Assembly (NCBI RefSeq): GCF_028875915.1
Contig: NZ_JAPEHW010000030.1
Span: 1 to 43,065, forward strand
Source of the DNA: Pseudoalteromonas sp. G4
GTDB taxonomy: Bacteria > Pseudomonadota > Gammaproteobacteria > Enterobacterales > Alteromonadaceae
Reading direction: 5' to 3'
DNA length: 43,065 bases
Positions 17,758-25,887 of this stretch are shown here, piece after piece (position 1 is the first letter of the stretch; each line of letters opens with the position of its first letter). The notes below the pieces were generated by a model. The model saw only the letters and a list, made by a program, of their open reading frames with translations, had not been told where the DNA came from and did not search any database. The position numbers and the translations under genes were made by a program.

Positions 17758-18390
17758 ATGAAAGCATTTTTTAAAGCTGCTCTTTTAGCTTTAGCATTGC
17801 CAGTTGTTGCAATTGCAAATCAATATGAAGAAGGCGTGCATTACGATGTAATTTCAGATCGCGCTACAAAAACACCAGAAGTAACAGAGTTTTTCTCATT
17901 TTACTGCCCTGCATGTAACAACATGGAAAACGTTATTTACGACTTAAAGCCGATGCTTGATAAAAACGTAACGTTTAAAAAAGCACACGTAAATTTCATG
18001 GGTGGAAAATCAAAAGAAAACCAAGAAATGTTATCGCAAGCATTAGCAACGGCTGAAGCATTACCGCAAAAAGACCAGATTATTGCTGGTATTTTTAACC
18101 ATGTTCATGGCGAGCGAAAAAACTTTAATGAAGTTGCAGATGTAAAAGATGTGTTTGTAGCAAAAGGCGTTGAAGCATCAACTTTTGAAAAATATTACAA
18201 AAGCTTTGCGGTTCGCACTAAAGCGAAGAAAATGAGCAAAGAACAAGAGTTTTATAAGTCGAAAGGTGCACTTGGTTCTGTGCCTACTTTTATTGTGAAT
18301 GGTAAATACAAAGTTAACTTTGGCCGTAAGTCGGGCATTTCGAGTGCTGAAGATATGGCTAAACTAATTAACTACCTAGCTCAAAAGTAG
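17758..18390 (+). CDS. Second DsbA-family thiol oxidoreductase, CPAC active site
   Basis: The 210-aa paralogue of the upstream DsbA has a signal peptide (about 1-20, ending AIA), active site C50-P-A-C53 in EFFSFYCPACNNME, and cis-proline loop SVPTFIVN. The His of CPHC is replaced by Ala, which by analogy with DsbA variants should change redox potential. Length and overall layout match DsbA. It may be a specialised oxidase with its own substrates. It lies 11 nt after dsbA, has a GGAGT ribosome site, and ends before a strong terminator. Confidence 0.9.
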   Translation: MKAFFKAALLALALPVVAIANQYEEGVHYDVISDRATKTPEVTEFFSFYCPACNNMENVIYDLKPMLDKNVTFKKAHVNFMGGKSKENQEMLSQALATAEALPQKDQIIAGIFNHVHGERKNFNEVADVKDVFVAKGVEASTFEKYYKSFAVRTKAKKMSKEQEFYKSKGALGSVPTFIVNGKYKVNFGRKSGISSAEDMAKLINYLAQK

Positions 18391-18402
18391 TTTTTGCTTA
18401 TC

Positions 18403-18468
18403 AAAAAAAGGCGCTTATAAAGTAGACGAGTGCGAAACTGAGGGATGATTTGTCTCTCAGTTTTTTTA
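18403..18468 (+). repeat. Left copy of an inverted repeat flanking the accessory block
   Basis: The segment begins with seven A, then GGCGCTTATAAAGTAGACG, AGTGCGAAA and a terminator hairpin. Its first 35 bases match the reverse complement of 24421-24455 at 30 of 35 positions without gaps, and the hairpins that follow are also related in sequence. The two copies are in opposite orientation about 5.9 kb apart and enclose the accessory genes. It may be a boundary mark, or one member of a dispersed terminator family. Confidence 0.7.
18435..18467 (+). terminator. Rho-independent terminator of the ccoG-srkA-dsbA unit
   Basis: A stem of 11 pairs with one G-T (18435-18445 with 18453-18463) has a 7-nt loop and a run of seven T (18461-18467). 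It lies 45 nt after the second dsbA stop and forms part of the left inverted repeat. Confidence 0.85.
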
Positions 18469-18545
18469 TGCTTGTTGGAAAATAAGGGCTTGGGCTAGTG
18501 CAAGAAGGCAAAAAGCCATAAGTTTACACTGAAAAGGTCAATTAA

Positions 18546-18596
18546 ATCAATTTGTTAGTGTCAAATTGATAATTGGCGAATTTCAATATCTTGAAA
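18546..18596. promoter_or_regulatory. Palindromes in the 350-nt gap before the EEP gene
   Basis: Within the gap 18391-18740, after the terminator, ATCAATTTG (18546-18554) and CAAATTGAT (18562-18570) form a 9-bp inverted repeat with 7-nt spacing. TTTCAA-TATC-TTGAAA (18581-18596) forms a second palindrome. A TATAAT is present at 18671-18676 as a possible -10, without a good -35. The palindromes may be operator sites for the accessory genes; this is inferred from position only. Confidence 0.3.
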
Positions 18597-18740
18597 TGAT
18601 TAATGTTTTTAGTCCCAATCTTTTTAAAAAAGGCTTATGACTACATGTCACAACTATTAATCGCCTTTTATATAATGATATAGTCACATTTAATACAGTT
18701 GAGGTCAATTTTTTTTATATAAAAAACAGGTGCGCTAAGG

Positions 18741-19514
18741 ATGAAGATTACAACATGGAACTGTAATGGTGCGTTGCGTAAGAAGACTACTGTGATCGAT
18801 CAGCTTCATTCTGATGTGCTTATCGTACAAGAATGTGAAGATCCCGCTCTGTCGACCAAAGATTACCAAGCTTGGGCTTCAAACTGTATCTGGGAAGGTG
18901 AGTCGAAAAACAAAGGTATTGGTATATTCGCAAAGACAGGCATAGAGATAAAGCGACTTGACTGGGACGCCAGCTACACCTTAGCTACAGGGCTTTCATA
19001 CCTTAACAAAAAGCTCACATGGTCAACCAAAGAGCTTAGGCAATTCATTCCTTTCATGATCAACGACAAGTATTTGTGTATAGCCGTCTGGACGAAAGGT
19101 TCAAGTGATGAAGTGTTTGGCTATATGGGGCAGTTTTGGAAGTTTCTTCAAATTCACAAAAAAGAGCTGGCTGTTGATAATGTGCTGATTATGGGCGATT
19201 TTAACAGCAATAAGATGTGGGATAAGCCAGATAGATGGTGGAGCCACAGTGATGTTATAGATGAACTTGAATCTATTGGTATAACAAGTCTCTACCATTC
19301 ACAAACGGGCGAAGCCCAAGGAGAAGAATCAGCGCCCACTTTTTACCTTCAGCGCAAGCTTTCGAAGCCATATCACATCGATTATATATTTACTGGAAAG
19401 AATGTGCATAACGCATCGCTATCTATCGGTAAAAATGACGACTGGATTGAACATAGCGATCATATGCCGCTATCAATTATTACTTGCTCAACTCAGGCTT
19501 TGGGATATTTTTGA
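18741..19514 (+). CDS. Endonuclease/exonuclease/phosphatase (EEP) fold protein
   Basis: The 257-aa protein has all core EEP/DNase I-like motifs: W6-N7-C-N, Q30-E31 (metal-binding Glu), G152-D153-F-N155, H212-I-D214-Y and S239-D240-H241-M-P. These fit an active metal-dependent phosphodiesterase such as an AP endonuclease-like nuclease or a phosphatase. No signal peptide is seen, so it would be cytoplasmic. Substrate cannot be told. It is the first gene of the accessory block after the dsbA terminator and has 111 nt before the next gene, so it may be independently expressed. The GTGCGCTAAGG upstream contains a likely ribosome site (AAGG). Confidence 0.85.
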   Translation: MKITTWNCNGALRKKTTVIDQLHSDVLIVQECEDPALSTKDYQAWASNCIWEGESKNKGIGIFAKTGIEIKRLDWDASYTLATGLSYLNKKLTWSTKELRQFIPFMINDKYLCIAVWTKGSSDEVFGYMGQFWKFLQIHKKELAVDNVLIMGDFNSNKMWDKPDRWWSHSDVIDELESIGITSLYHSQTGEAQGEESAPTFYLQRKLSKPYHIDYIFTGKNVHNASLSIGKNDDWIEHSDHMPLSIITCSTQALGYF

Positions 19515-19625
19515 CACAATTTTCAGTCCACATTTTGACTAATTTTTTTGAAGCAGTGCCAGATAGATTGCACAAATTGACTAATTGCTTATCCATGTTA
19601 TTTGTGTAGCAAAAGGACAATATCT

Positions 19626-20243
19626 ATGGGTTACAACGACAGCCAGCAACAGAAAAGAAATGAATTAAAAAACGCAGCTCTAATGGTTCGAATGGAAATG
19701 GAAGGTGACCTGTTAGAGTTTATCCCTAGCGAGCTTGGAGCTAAGCATCAGCCACTTTTGAAAAAAGTTCAGGAAATCGAAAGTGAGTTTCAAGCTTTAG
19801 CCGACCACGGAAACCTGCGCTGTATATACGCTACTATAGCTCGATTAGCGATTCATACACATCAATTCGAACTAGCAGCAGCATATGCGCTTGCAGGGAT
19901 TGAATTGAATGAACTAGCAAAAGACAAAGAGGGTGTTAACGTAAACAAAGTCGTTCTTTTGGATATGCAAATGTTTTTAGGTGCATACAAAAGTTTGGTC
20001 AAATTTCTACAAGAAAACCCAGAAATAGCTACTGAAGATAGAACATTCTTGATGACTGATTATGATGGAAAAGAAGGCTCAGAAAATGATGGACTAGCTA
20101 CAGACTTGTTGTCAACCAAGCTCCGCCCGCAAAGCTATGCTATAGCCATTGAGGCAATAAATAATCCATGTGGTTTATCAGCGGAAGATATTGCGAAACA
20201 TTTAGGTGTCACAGTCGAGACTGCCTTGAAATATAAGAGATAA
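19626..20243 (+). CDS. Unrecognised protein, first of a tandem paralogue pair
   Basis: The 205-aa cytoplasmic helical protein is of a family not recognised here. It shares with the next gene KHQPLL, RLA-HTH-FE-A, YALAGIELN-LA-DKEG, the KSL..L..NPE stretch and a C-terminal DG...SEND segment followed by RP.S.A.AI. The last 25 residues (LSAEDIAKHLGVTVETALKY) look like a small helix-turn-helix. The middle part resembles a TPR-like helical hairpin. The ATG at 19626 is chosen because AAAAGGA lies 8 nt upstream; an in-frame start at 19602 has none. Placement in the accessory block suggests a horizontally acquired function. Confidence 0.65.
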   Translation: MGYNDSQQQKRNELKNAALMVRMEMEGDLLEFIPSELGAKHQPLLKKVQEIESEFQALADHGNLRCIYATIARLAIHTHQFELAAAYALAGIELNELAKDKEGVNVNKVVLLDMQMFLGAYKSLVKFLQENPEIATEDRTFLMTDYDGKEGSENDGLATDLLSTKLRPQSYAIAIEAINNPCGLSAEDIAKHLGVTVETALKYKR

Positions 20244-20354
20244 GCAGGAAACTTACCTTAATAATATGCCTTTATCTCTCTCAGTGTAATCGTATAACTG
20301 TACCTTGAATAATTATTGAACCGTGTTATTTCTTAGTAAAAGAGTGATGCGGAA

Positions 20355-21002
20355 ATGGAAAATCTATCTACAAAAAAATTAATAGAATTATTTGAAAATA
20401 TCCGAGATGAGATGATTGATGATATCGAAAATACCGATTTTTTGTCTGTACGTAGAGAATCAGTGCTAAAACATCAACCTCTTTTAGATGATATTCTGAA
20501 AATTGAAGAGGCGCTTCTTTCTACAGATGGAGGCTTTGTAAACATACGCTTTATGTATTGCAACATATCTCGATTGGCGCTTCACACTCATGATTTTGAG
20601 CGAGCGGTATCATATGCGCTTGCAGGGATCGAGCTTAACTCTTTGGCAGAGGACAAGGAGGGGGAGTTGCTAAATATGGATAATATTGTAGTTATCATGC
20701 TTTATTTGAGTGCGCACAAAAGCTTAGCCAAATACCTCCGCAGCAATCCAGAATTAGTGAGCAGGATAAGTCTTTCACTTGAAGATATTGATGGCAGATC
20801 TTCAGAGAATGACGATTTAATTACATTTTTGCTCAATAGCAGCAAACGACCCAAAAGCATGGCTCTGGCTATCAAGAGAACATTGGAAAGTGGAAACCAT
20901 GATAGAGCGATTAGTGCAAAAGAGGCGGCTCTCGTTATAAAAAAATGTGCTTCAACTATGGGCGTTACTCCAAACACAGTCTTAAGAAATGCACTAAGTT
21001 AA
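20355..21002 (+). CDS. Unrecognised protein, second of a tandem paralogue pair
   Basis: The 215-aa paralogue of the gene at 19626-20243 shares the same conserved core (LKHQPLL, SRLALHTHDFERAVSYALAG, KSLAKYLRSNPEL, SSENDDL, KRPKSMALAIK). The DNA shares an exact 19-base run (19882-19900 with 20611-20629), so the duplication is not very old or this part is tightly constrained. The C-terminus (SAKEAALVIKKCASTMGVTP) again could be a DNA-binding helix pair. It lies 111 nt after the first copy. Its stop codon overlaps, tail to tail, the stop of the minus-strand lipoprotein gene. Function unknown. Confidence 0.65.
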   Translation: MENLSTKKLIELFENIRDEMIDDIENTDFLSVRRESVLKHQPLLDDILKIEEALLSTDGGFVNIRFMYCNISRLALHTHDFERAVSYALAGIELNSLAEDKEGELLNMDNIVVIMLYLSAHKSLAKYLRSNPELVSRISLSLEDIDGRSSENDDLITFLLNSSKRPKSMALAIKRTLESGNHDRAISAKEAALVIKKCASTMGVTPNTVLRNALS

Positions 21003-21769
21003 TTAATTCTCCTGCCATTTGTTTTAATTTTCAAAATTACACCTGTTCCTGTTAAAGCTGCATCATTTTTGAAAGAGTAGACACCATATTCTTCACTTGC
21101 CATTGCGACCGAAACTGGAGTTGGCTCTCCTGATACAACTTCCATACCAATCCCCATACCTGTAGACCTCGACACCTTAATTTCGGGTTTTTTAGATATG
21201 GGCTTGCCGTTATAGTCGCTTTTTATTATGTACATAAAATCTGCGTCGGTAGCTACAACAAAGCTGTTGCCATGAAGCATACGATTATAAAGGCCAACCT
21301 GTGAGTATATTTCTTTCCTAAAATTTATGAATTCTAAGTCTACCTCCGATAGCTTGGTGCTTTCGGCTGCACTCTCTTGTTTCTTTAAAAAGACATATCC
21401 AGAAGTTGTTGATGAAGGGAGTGTGCTATAACTAGGAGTTGCCTTCATGTCACCGCTATATGATGAGGTTATGTTTACTCCAGACATATAAGTAGAGCCG
21501 CCAGACACATTGTTGATAGAGCGTAGAACTAAGTCAGCCCCCAAGGCAACCGCTTTCTTTGCCATTTCGTTTTCATTGGTTGAGAAATCTACAAACTCAA
21601 TAACTGTATAGTTTGGATATACCCGTTGGTGAACTATTGAGAGGTCTGTTAAATAATATTCGCTGTAGGAGATATTGTTTTGGTTATAAATAGATAGGGA
21701 AGATGTTGATGAACAAGCTGATACCAATATAAACAAAGGTAATAGCATGATTAGCTTTAGTAAATTCAC
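20999..21769 (-). CDS. Lipoprotein of unknown function
   Basis: The 256-aa protein has a type II signal peptide and lipobox LVSAC with Cys19 as the likely lipidated residue, followed by a Ser-rich stretch. It has an Asp-free SSTSSLS start to the mature chain, which is compatible with outer-membrane sorting. The rest has DLSIVHQRVYPNYTVIEFVD, ALGADLVLRSI and a YSGDM segment reminiscent of proteins that hold an N-terminal ATP-grasp-free DUF fold, but no family can be named. It converges on the paralogue pair with overlapping stops. Function unknown. Confidence 0.65.
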   Translation of the reverse strand: MNLLKLIMLLPLFILVSACSSTSSLSIYNQNNISYSEYYLTDLSIVHQRVYPNYTVIEFVDFSTNENEMAKKAVALGADLVLRSINNVSGGSTYMSGVNITSSYSGDMKATPSYSTLPSSTTSGYVFLKKQESAAESTKLSEVDLEFINFRKEIYSQVGLYNRMLHGNSFVVATDADFMYIIKSDYNGKPISKKPEIKVSRSTGMGIGMEVVSGEPTPVSVAMASEEYGVYSFKNDAALTGTGVILKIKTNGRRIN

Positions 21770-21917
21770 TGGAAATAATCCTTTTCACACTCAAAAAATC
21801 CACTTTAATACTATACATTATCCATGGTGAAACACCTACCTTTCAAAATATAATTGGTTGTTTTATGTGTTGCCCCCTGCAATATTTGATAGAGGGCAAT
21901 GAAGTTAATAGATGATA

Positions 21918-24242
21918 TTAAACTTTTTTTAGTTTTAGCACCTCATTGGCAATACTGAACTCTAAGATGTCATGTATATCGTAGACTCTATCGACGAGAC
22001 CTAAACGTTGTGCTGGCGTCGCCTTGGCACGTGGCGTTTTAGTGAAATTACGGTAAATGCGGAAGATCTCTAGTAGCATAGAAATGTATTTTGGGTTGTA
22101 AGCGCCATATAAATTCCACTTCTGATAACTTGCGCTCGCTGTTCCTGCATCAGCCGCTTCTTTTTCTTCATCATTCATATTAACCGATGTAGCTATCGGA
22201 CGCTCAGCCATGGAAATACTGCGTTTAACAGCATTAAAGTAGCTGTCCACGCCTTGCAATGCCGCATCTTCAATGAATTGCTGGTCATAATCAGTCAATA
22301 ATAATAAGTCTAAGGTGCGCCCTTTAATCAGCGGCTTATCTTGTCGAACCCAGACTGCGTCTTTTTGAGTTTCAGTGTGCCCTTTTTGTAACGTACTTTT
22401 TCGGGTCAGGCATGCACGCATCTTTTTCGCATTGATCATTTCCTTAAAAATCTTGGTTACGGCAAAATCAAAGCTCACATCGCTGTCGGCATATAGATCT
22501 ACTGACTTCACTTGATTTAAGAAAGGCTTAAGCATCTCTAGGTGAGCGATCACAGAGTAGGTCTGACGAAGCAGCAGGTGTTTATTGGGCGTTTTCACAT
22601 CAGGATCGTCATAGATGTTTTCATCGGGCAAGTTGTACTGCTGATAGCGACGCTTATGGTGTGGTTTTTCATACTCGCCAATACGCTTGAATTCTTTTGC
22701 TAACGCCATGTAGTCAGAGGTGAAATCAAAATTAACCTTGCTGCCTAGTACATACCCTGAATGATTATCAACAGTGCATGTATTAATCAGCTTTGTTCTT
22801 CTCCTATCATGTCGCGAACTCCAATTGGCATAAAATTGCATGTTATCGAGACTTAACGATAGATGGGTGTTCTTAAGCTTATGTAGGTTTTGGGCTAGGA
22901 GATATTGCTCAAATTGGAGACACTGGTAATAGAAAAACTCAATTCGGTCAAAAATAACACGATGATTAATTTTGTGCTTTGCGTAAATTCTGTTGAATGG
23001 CGCTTTGTTGACCAATTCATTGAACAATAGATAGTTGATTTGTGGGTTATGTTGACCCTTTTCAGGATCGAGTGCTGCCGTTATTCGGCTATGGCATCGC
23101 TTGCATTTAAACCGCTGTGACGCTGCATCACGAGGCACATGATACCTGCCATTAGCATCTGGATATGACACCTTTGGCAACCCTTTCACATTTTTGAGTT
23201 TCTTTTTGTTCTGACCGTCTAGCCAATATTCATCAGGATGCGAAAGAATGTCTTTGTCTTGATTAGGACAGGGCTTTTTTAGCTTGGTAAACGTCTTTTC
23301 GACCCCGCGTACTTTCTTGACTACCGTTTCGTATTTCTGACCGTCAGGGATGCCTTTACGCTTATCCTCTCTTAGTCCCGTGTTAGGGCAACTTGGCACT
23401 TTAAGTTGATATATGGATTGTAAACGCTTAATTTCCTGCACGATCCCTTTATTGCTAACAATCTTACTTGATGTTTTACACTGCTTACATGTTAACTGAA
23501 GACCATTCTTAGGCTCGCCAATTACGTAGTTTTCAAGCGAGCGCGCTTTTTTGCCAAGGTTTTGAGGATCTGGAAATTTTGGTGGCACGCCATAATTGGC
23601 GCAACGTGTGTTTTGACAAAAGTTTAGCTGGTAGCCCTCATACGCTCGTGGCAGTGGAAATTTTTCTGGCTGCGCCCGCTTTTGACTTGGATCGCGGGGG
23701 ACTCTAAGAACGGGCTTATCTGCGGCCTTAAAAGCAAGGTAAACACGACCTGCAAGCTCAGCATCAAGAACAGCACCATGCATGGTACGCCTTGATAAAT
23801 CGATACCATACATACGACACGCATCATCTAGGTCTAGCTTACTTTTGCGCTTCATAGGCGCTTTGACCATGAGCATAACGCACGTGCTTTTAAATTCTGT
23901 GGAGAAACGAAAGTCTGAGCCAGCAAGTTCGCACTCGTTATCGAGCATACCTAGATCAAACGCTTTGTTATAGAAGAGTAGTTCACTATCCCCAATGAAC
24001 TCAATGATCGCATCAAGGCGATCTTTAAATTTCGGCTGTGTGCGCAGGAAGCTGGTTTTAAGGCCATGTATTTCGTATGCGGGGTTGGAGACTTTTTTGC
24101 GTTCAGGCGTGAAGTAGGATTGATACTGCTTACCCGTAATCTCACCATCAACGATTTCGACAAGACCTATCTCGACGACTCGGTCGCCGTTTTTATAGTT
24201 CAATCCAGTGGTTTCAGTGTCCACTGCAACGAGTCTTGTCAT
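21918..24242 (-). CDS. DEDDh exonuclease fused to zinc modules and a transposase-like domain
   Basis: The 774-aa protein is of unusual build. Residues 1-170 are a DnaQ-like DEDDh 3'-5' exonuclease: D8 and E10 (AVDTETTG), D96 (YNKAFDLGML), H155 and D160 (HGAVLDAEL). Residues 205-390 carry cysteine pairs typical of zinc ribbons (C209/C214, C252/C255, C285, C325, C380/C383). Residues 400-770 resemble IS-type transposases with an RNase H-like core: NKAPFNRIYAKHKINHRVIFD, LSLDNMQFYANW (D466 a candidate catalytic Asp), TVDNHSGYVLG and DLYADSDVSFDF (D586/D588 candidates). The last assignment is from memory of related transposases and the third acidic residue is not fixed. No terminal inverted repeats immediately flank the gene, so it may be a domesticated or cargo gene. 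The ATG at 24240-24242 begins right at the exonuclease motif. Confidence 0.7.
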   Translation of the reverse strand: MTRLVAVDTETTGLNYKNGDRVVEIGLVEIVDGEITGKQYQSYFTPERKKVSNPAYEIHGLKTSFLRTQPKFKDRLDAIIEFIGDSELLFYNKAFDLGMLDNECELAGSDFRFSTEFKSTCVMLMVKAPMKRKSKLDLDDACRMYGIDLSRRTMHGAVLDAELAGRVYLAFKAADKPVLRVPRDPSQKRAQPEKFPLPRAYEGYQLNFCQNTRCANYGVPPKFPDPQNLGKKARSLENYVIGEPKNGLQLTCKQCKTSSKIVSNKGIVQEIKRLQSIYQLKVPSCPNTGLREDKRKGIPDGQKYETVVKKVRGVEKTFTKLKKPCPNQDKDILSHPDEYWLDGQNKKKLKNVKGLPKVSYPDANGRYHVPRDAASQRFKCKRCHSRITAALDPEKGQHNPQINYLLFNELVNKAPFNRIYAKHKINHRVIFDRIEFFYYQCLQFEQYLLAQNLHKLKNTHLSLSLDNMQFYANWSSRHDRRRTKLINTCTVDNHSGYVLGSKVNFDFTSDYMALAKEFKRIGEYEKPHHKRRYQQYNLPDENIYDDPDVKTPNKHLLLRQTYSVIAHLEMLKPFLNQVKSVDLYADSDVSFDFAVTKIFKEMINAKKMRACLTRKSTLQKGHTETQKDAVWVRQDKPLIKGRTLDLLLLTDYDQQFIEDAALQGVDSYFNAVKRSISMAERPIATSVNMNDEEKEAADAGTASASYQKWNLYGAYNPKYISMLLEIFRIYRNFTKTPRAKATPAQRLGLVDRVYDIHDILEFSIANEVLKLKKV

Positions 24243-24394
24243 GCCAAAGCCTCCGATAAGAAAGCGAAGCTATATTATAATGCAACGAGAGTGAATTGTC
24301 GATTTGGTCATTAACTATTGAATTATAGTGATTTTATCTATCGAACTTATGTTTTAATGGTAAATTAAGTGCATATTTAACTTATTCTTAATGG

Positions 24395-24418
24395 AAAAAG
24401 GGACGAAAATCGTCCCTT
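24395..24418 (-). terminator. Terminator-like hairpin with no gene feeding it
   Basis: A 9-bp perfect stem (24398-24406 with 24410-24418, AAGGGACGA/TCGTCCCTT) has a 3-nt loop and a T run on the minus strand (complement of 24395-24399). It would stop minus-strand transcription, yet no minus-strand gene lies to its right (the EAL gene is on the plus strand). That suggests a leftover of rearrangement, or a block on antisense reading into the fusion gene's promoter. Confidence 0.6.
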
Positions 24419-24455
24419 AATATCGCACTCGACTACTTATAAAGCGCCTTTTTTT
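24395..24455 (-). repeat. Right copy of the inverted repeat flanking the accessory block
   Basis: Read on the minus strand, it begins with seven A followed by GGCGCTTTATAAGTAGTCG, AGTGCGATA and a hairpin. It matches the left copy (18403 onward) at 30 of 35 positions in the first part, and the hairpin region (AAGGGACGATTT versus GAGGGATGATTT) is also similar. It lies between the exonuclease-transposase fusion and the EAL gene. The rest of the gap 24243-24559 shows nothing else clear. Confidence 0.7.
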
Positions 24456-24559
24456 ATGCCCATAATTTCGATTTTAAGACTAAATAATAGTGCCAATATA
24501 CTGGTAATTATAAGGTTCTATGCTTGACTTATAGAATGCAGCAAAAACAGGATGTTGAC

Positions 24560-25669
24560 ATGGATTCGAAAGAGCAAACCGTCTTTATATTTGATTTAAG
24601 CGAAGAGCAACGTACTACAACGCAAAAGTGCATTGAATACCTTTGGGCTGGACGTATTTTCACAACAGGTGATCTAGCTAGCTTACAAAGTGAAGTGGTA
24701 CAAGGTACTAATGAAGACACCTTAGTTATCTCTGCAAATTCTTTCGGTGATGTAGATATGGCAAGCTGGTTATTAGGTACAGGCTTTAAAGGTCGCTTAG
24801 TCTTATTGCTTACTGAAGATGATGCTGTACCCTTATTTTTGCCTTGTGAATTAATAGCGCAAATCAATAAACCTGTTAAGCTCAGTGACTTCAATCAAGT
24901 TTTCAGTCAACGTTCGGTTACAGAGCACATCATCGATAAAGAAAAATTAGCTACGATTCTTTCACGTAGAGATTGTGTAAACCTTGATTTTCAACCTGAA
25001 TTTCGCAGTCAAAACGAGAAGCTATCTGGTTTTGAATGTTTAGTTCGCTTTCAAGAAAATGGTATTAAGTTAAGTACTAAGCAGGTTATGGATGCGATTG
25101 AAAAACATCAATTAATCGATGTGTTTAGTGATATGTTTTTCCAACGAGTTGCAGAAGTTTTACCTGCATTTAGCAGCGTTCGCTTATCAATTAACTTATC
25201 GTTAATCGATTTAGGGCAATATGACTTACTGCAAGTAATGAGCTCGCATTTAAACATTGCAGGTATAAACCCTGATCAAATTATTTTTGAGTTTCCTCTT
25301 GATGCGTTTTACAGCTCTAACAGCAAAGTTATTGGGTTGTTAGCTGGGTTAAAAGAGCTAGGCTTTAGCCTTGCGATTGATGGCGAAGAAGGTATTTTGA
25401 CACGGCTTGAAAAACTACCCTTAGTGATTGATGAAGTGAAAATTCCGGTAGAGCAACTACAACAACTCGATAAAGAGCAAACAGACAAGGTTGCTAAGTT
25501 CTACCATCATAATAGTGTTGATTTTGTCTTTGTTAAAATTGAAAGTTATCAACAGCAGAAGCTAGTGCAAAATAATTTCACACGAAGCCATATGCAAGGC
25601 TATTACCTTGCACCACCTATTCCTGTAAACCAGGTATTTGAGATGCTAAAAAATAACTGTGTGAATTAA
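24560..25669 (+). CDS. Degenerate EAL-domain protein with receiver-like N-terminus
   Basis: The 369-aa cytoplasmic protein has an N-terminal 120 residues that look like a degenerate receiver domain (VFIFDLSEE, LVISANSF, GRLVLLLTEDD, INKPVKLSDFNQ). The rest is an EAL fold, recognisable by LDFQPEFRS, GFECLVRF (EAL read as ECL), INLSL, FEFPLD, KLPLVIDEVKIP and MQGYYLAPPIP. The metal-binding DDFG loop is replaced by DGEEG and the second EGVE motif is lost, so c-di-GMP hydrolysis is unlikely; it may bind c-di-GMP or partner proteins. The start at 24560 has CAGGAT 7 nt upstream; ATG 24536 and TTG 24524 are weaker. It stands alone before the leu leader. Confidence 0.78.
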   Translation: MDSKEQTVFIFDLSEEQRTTTQKCIEYLWAGRIFTTGDLASLQSEVVQGTNEDTLVISANSFGDVDMASWLLGTGFKGRLVLLLTEDDAVPLFLPCELIAQINKPVKLSDFNQVFSQRSVTEHIIDKEKLATILSRRDCVNLDFQPEFRSQNEKLSGFECLVRFQENGIKLSTKQVMDAIEKHQLIDVFSDMFFQRVAEVLPAFSSVRLSINLSLIDLGQYDLLQVMSSHLNIAGINPDQIIFEFPLDAFYSSNSKVIGLLAGLKELGFSLAIDGEEGILTRLEKLPLVIDEVKIPVEQLQQLDKEQTDKVAKFYHHNSVDFVFVKIESYQQQKLVQNNFTRSHMQGYYLAPPIPVNQVFEMLKNNCVN

Positions 25670-25887
25670 AAAAATTCATTATTTTTTTTATGCAGGTCAT
25701 TTAATGTAATTGGCTAATAAATTATCTAACAAACTTATTTTGGTTAATTTATTCGTTAAGTGCGTTGTTTTTGCTTTTTTGTTTTTTGTTTTTGATATTA
25801 ATTGCAGGTTTGTTGGTTTTTTTATGCTTGTTTTGCGTTGCTTCTAATGGTTAAATTGCTTCAGTCAATGATGGAAACCATATAAAT

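Noticed and set aside
21780..24300. Insertion sequence ends flanking the exonuclease-transposase fusion
   Set aside because: The sequences just outside the gene (21770-21917 and 24243-24394) were compared by eye and no inverted repeat or target duplication was found; only the more distant 24395 repeat stands out.
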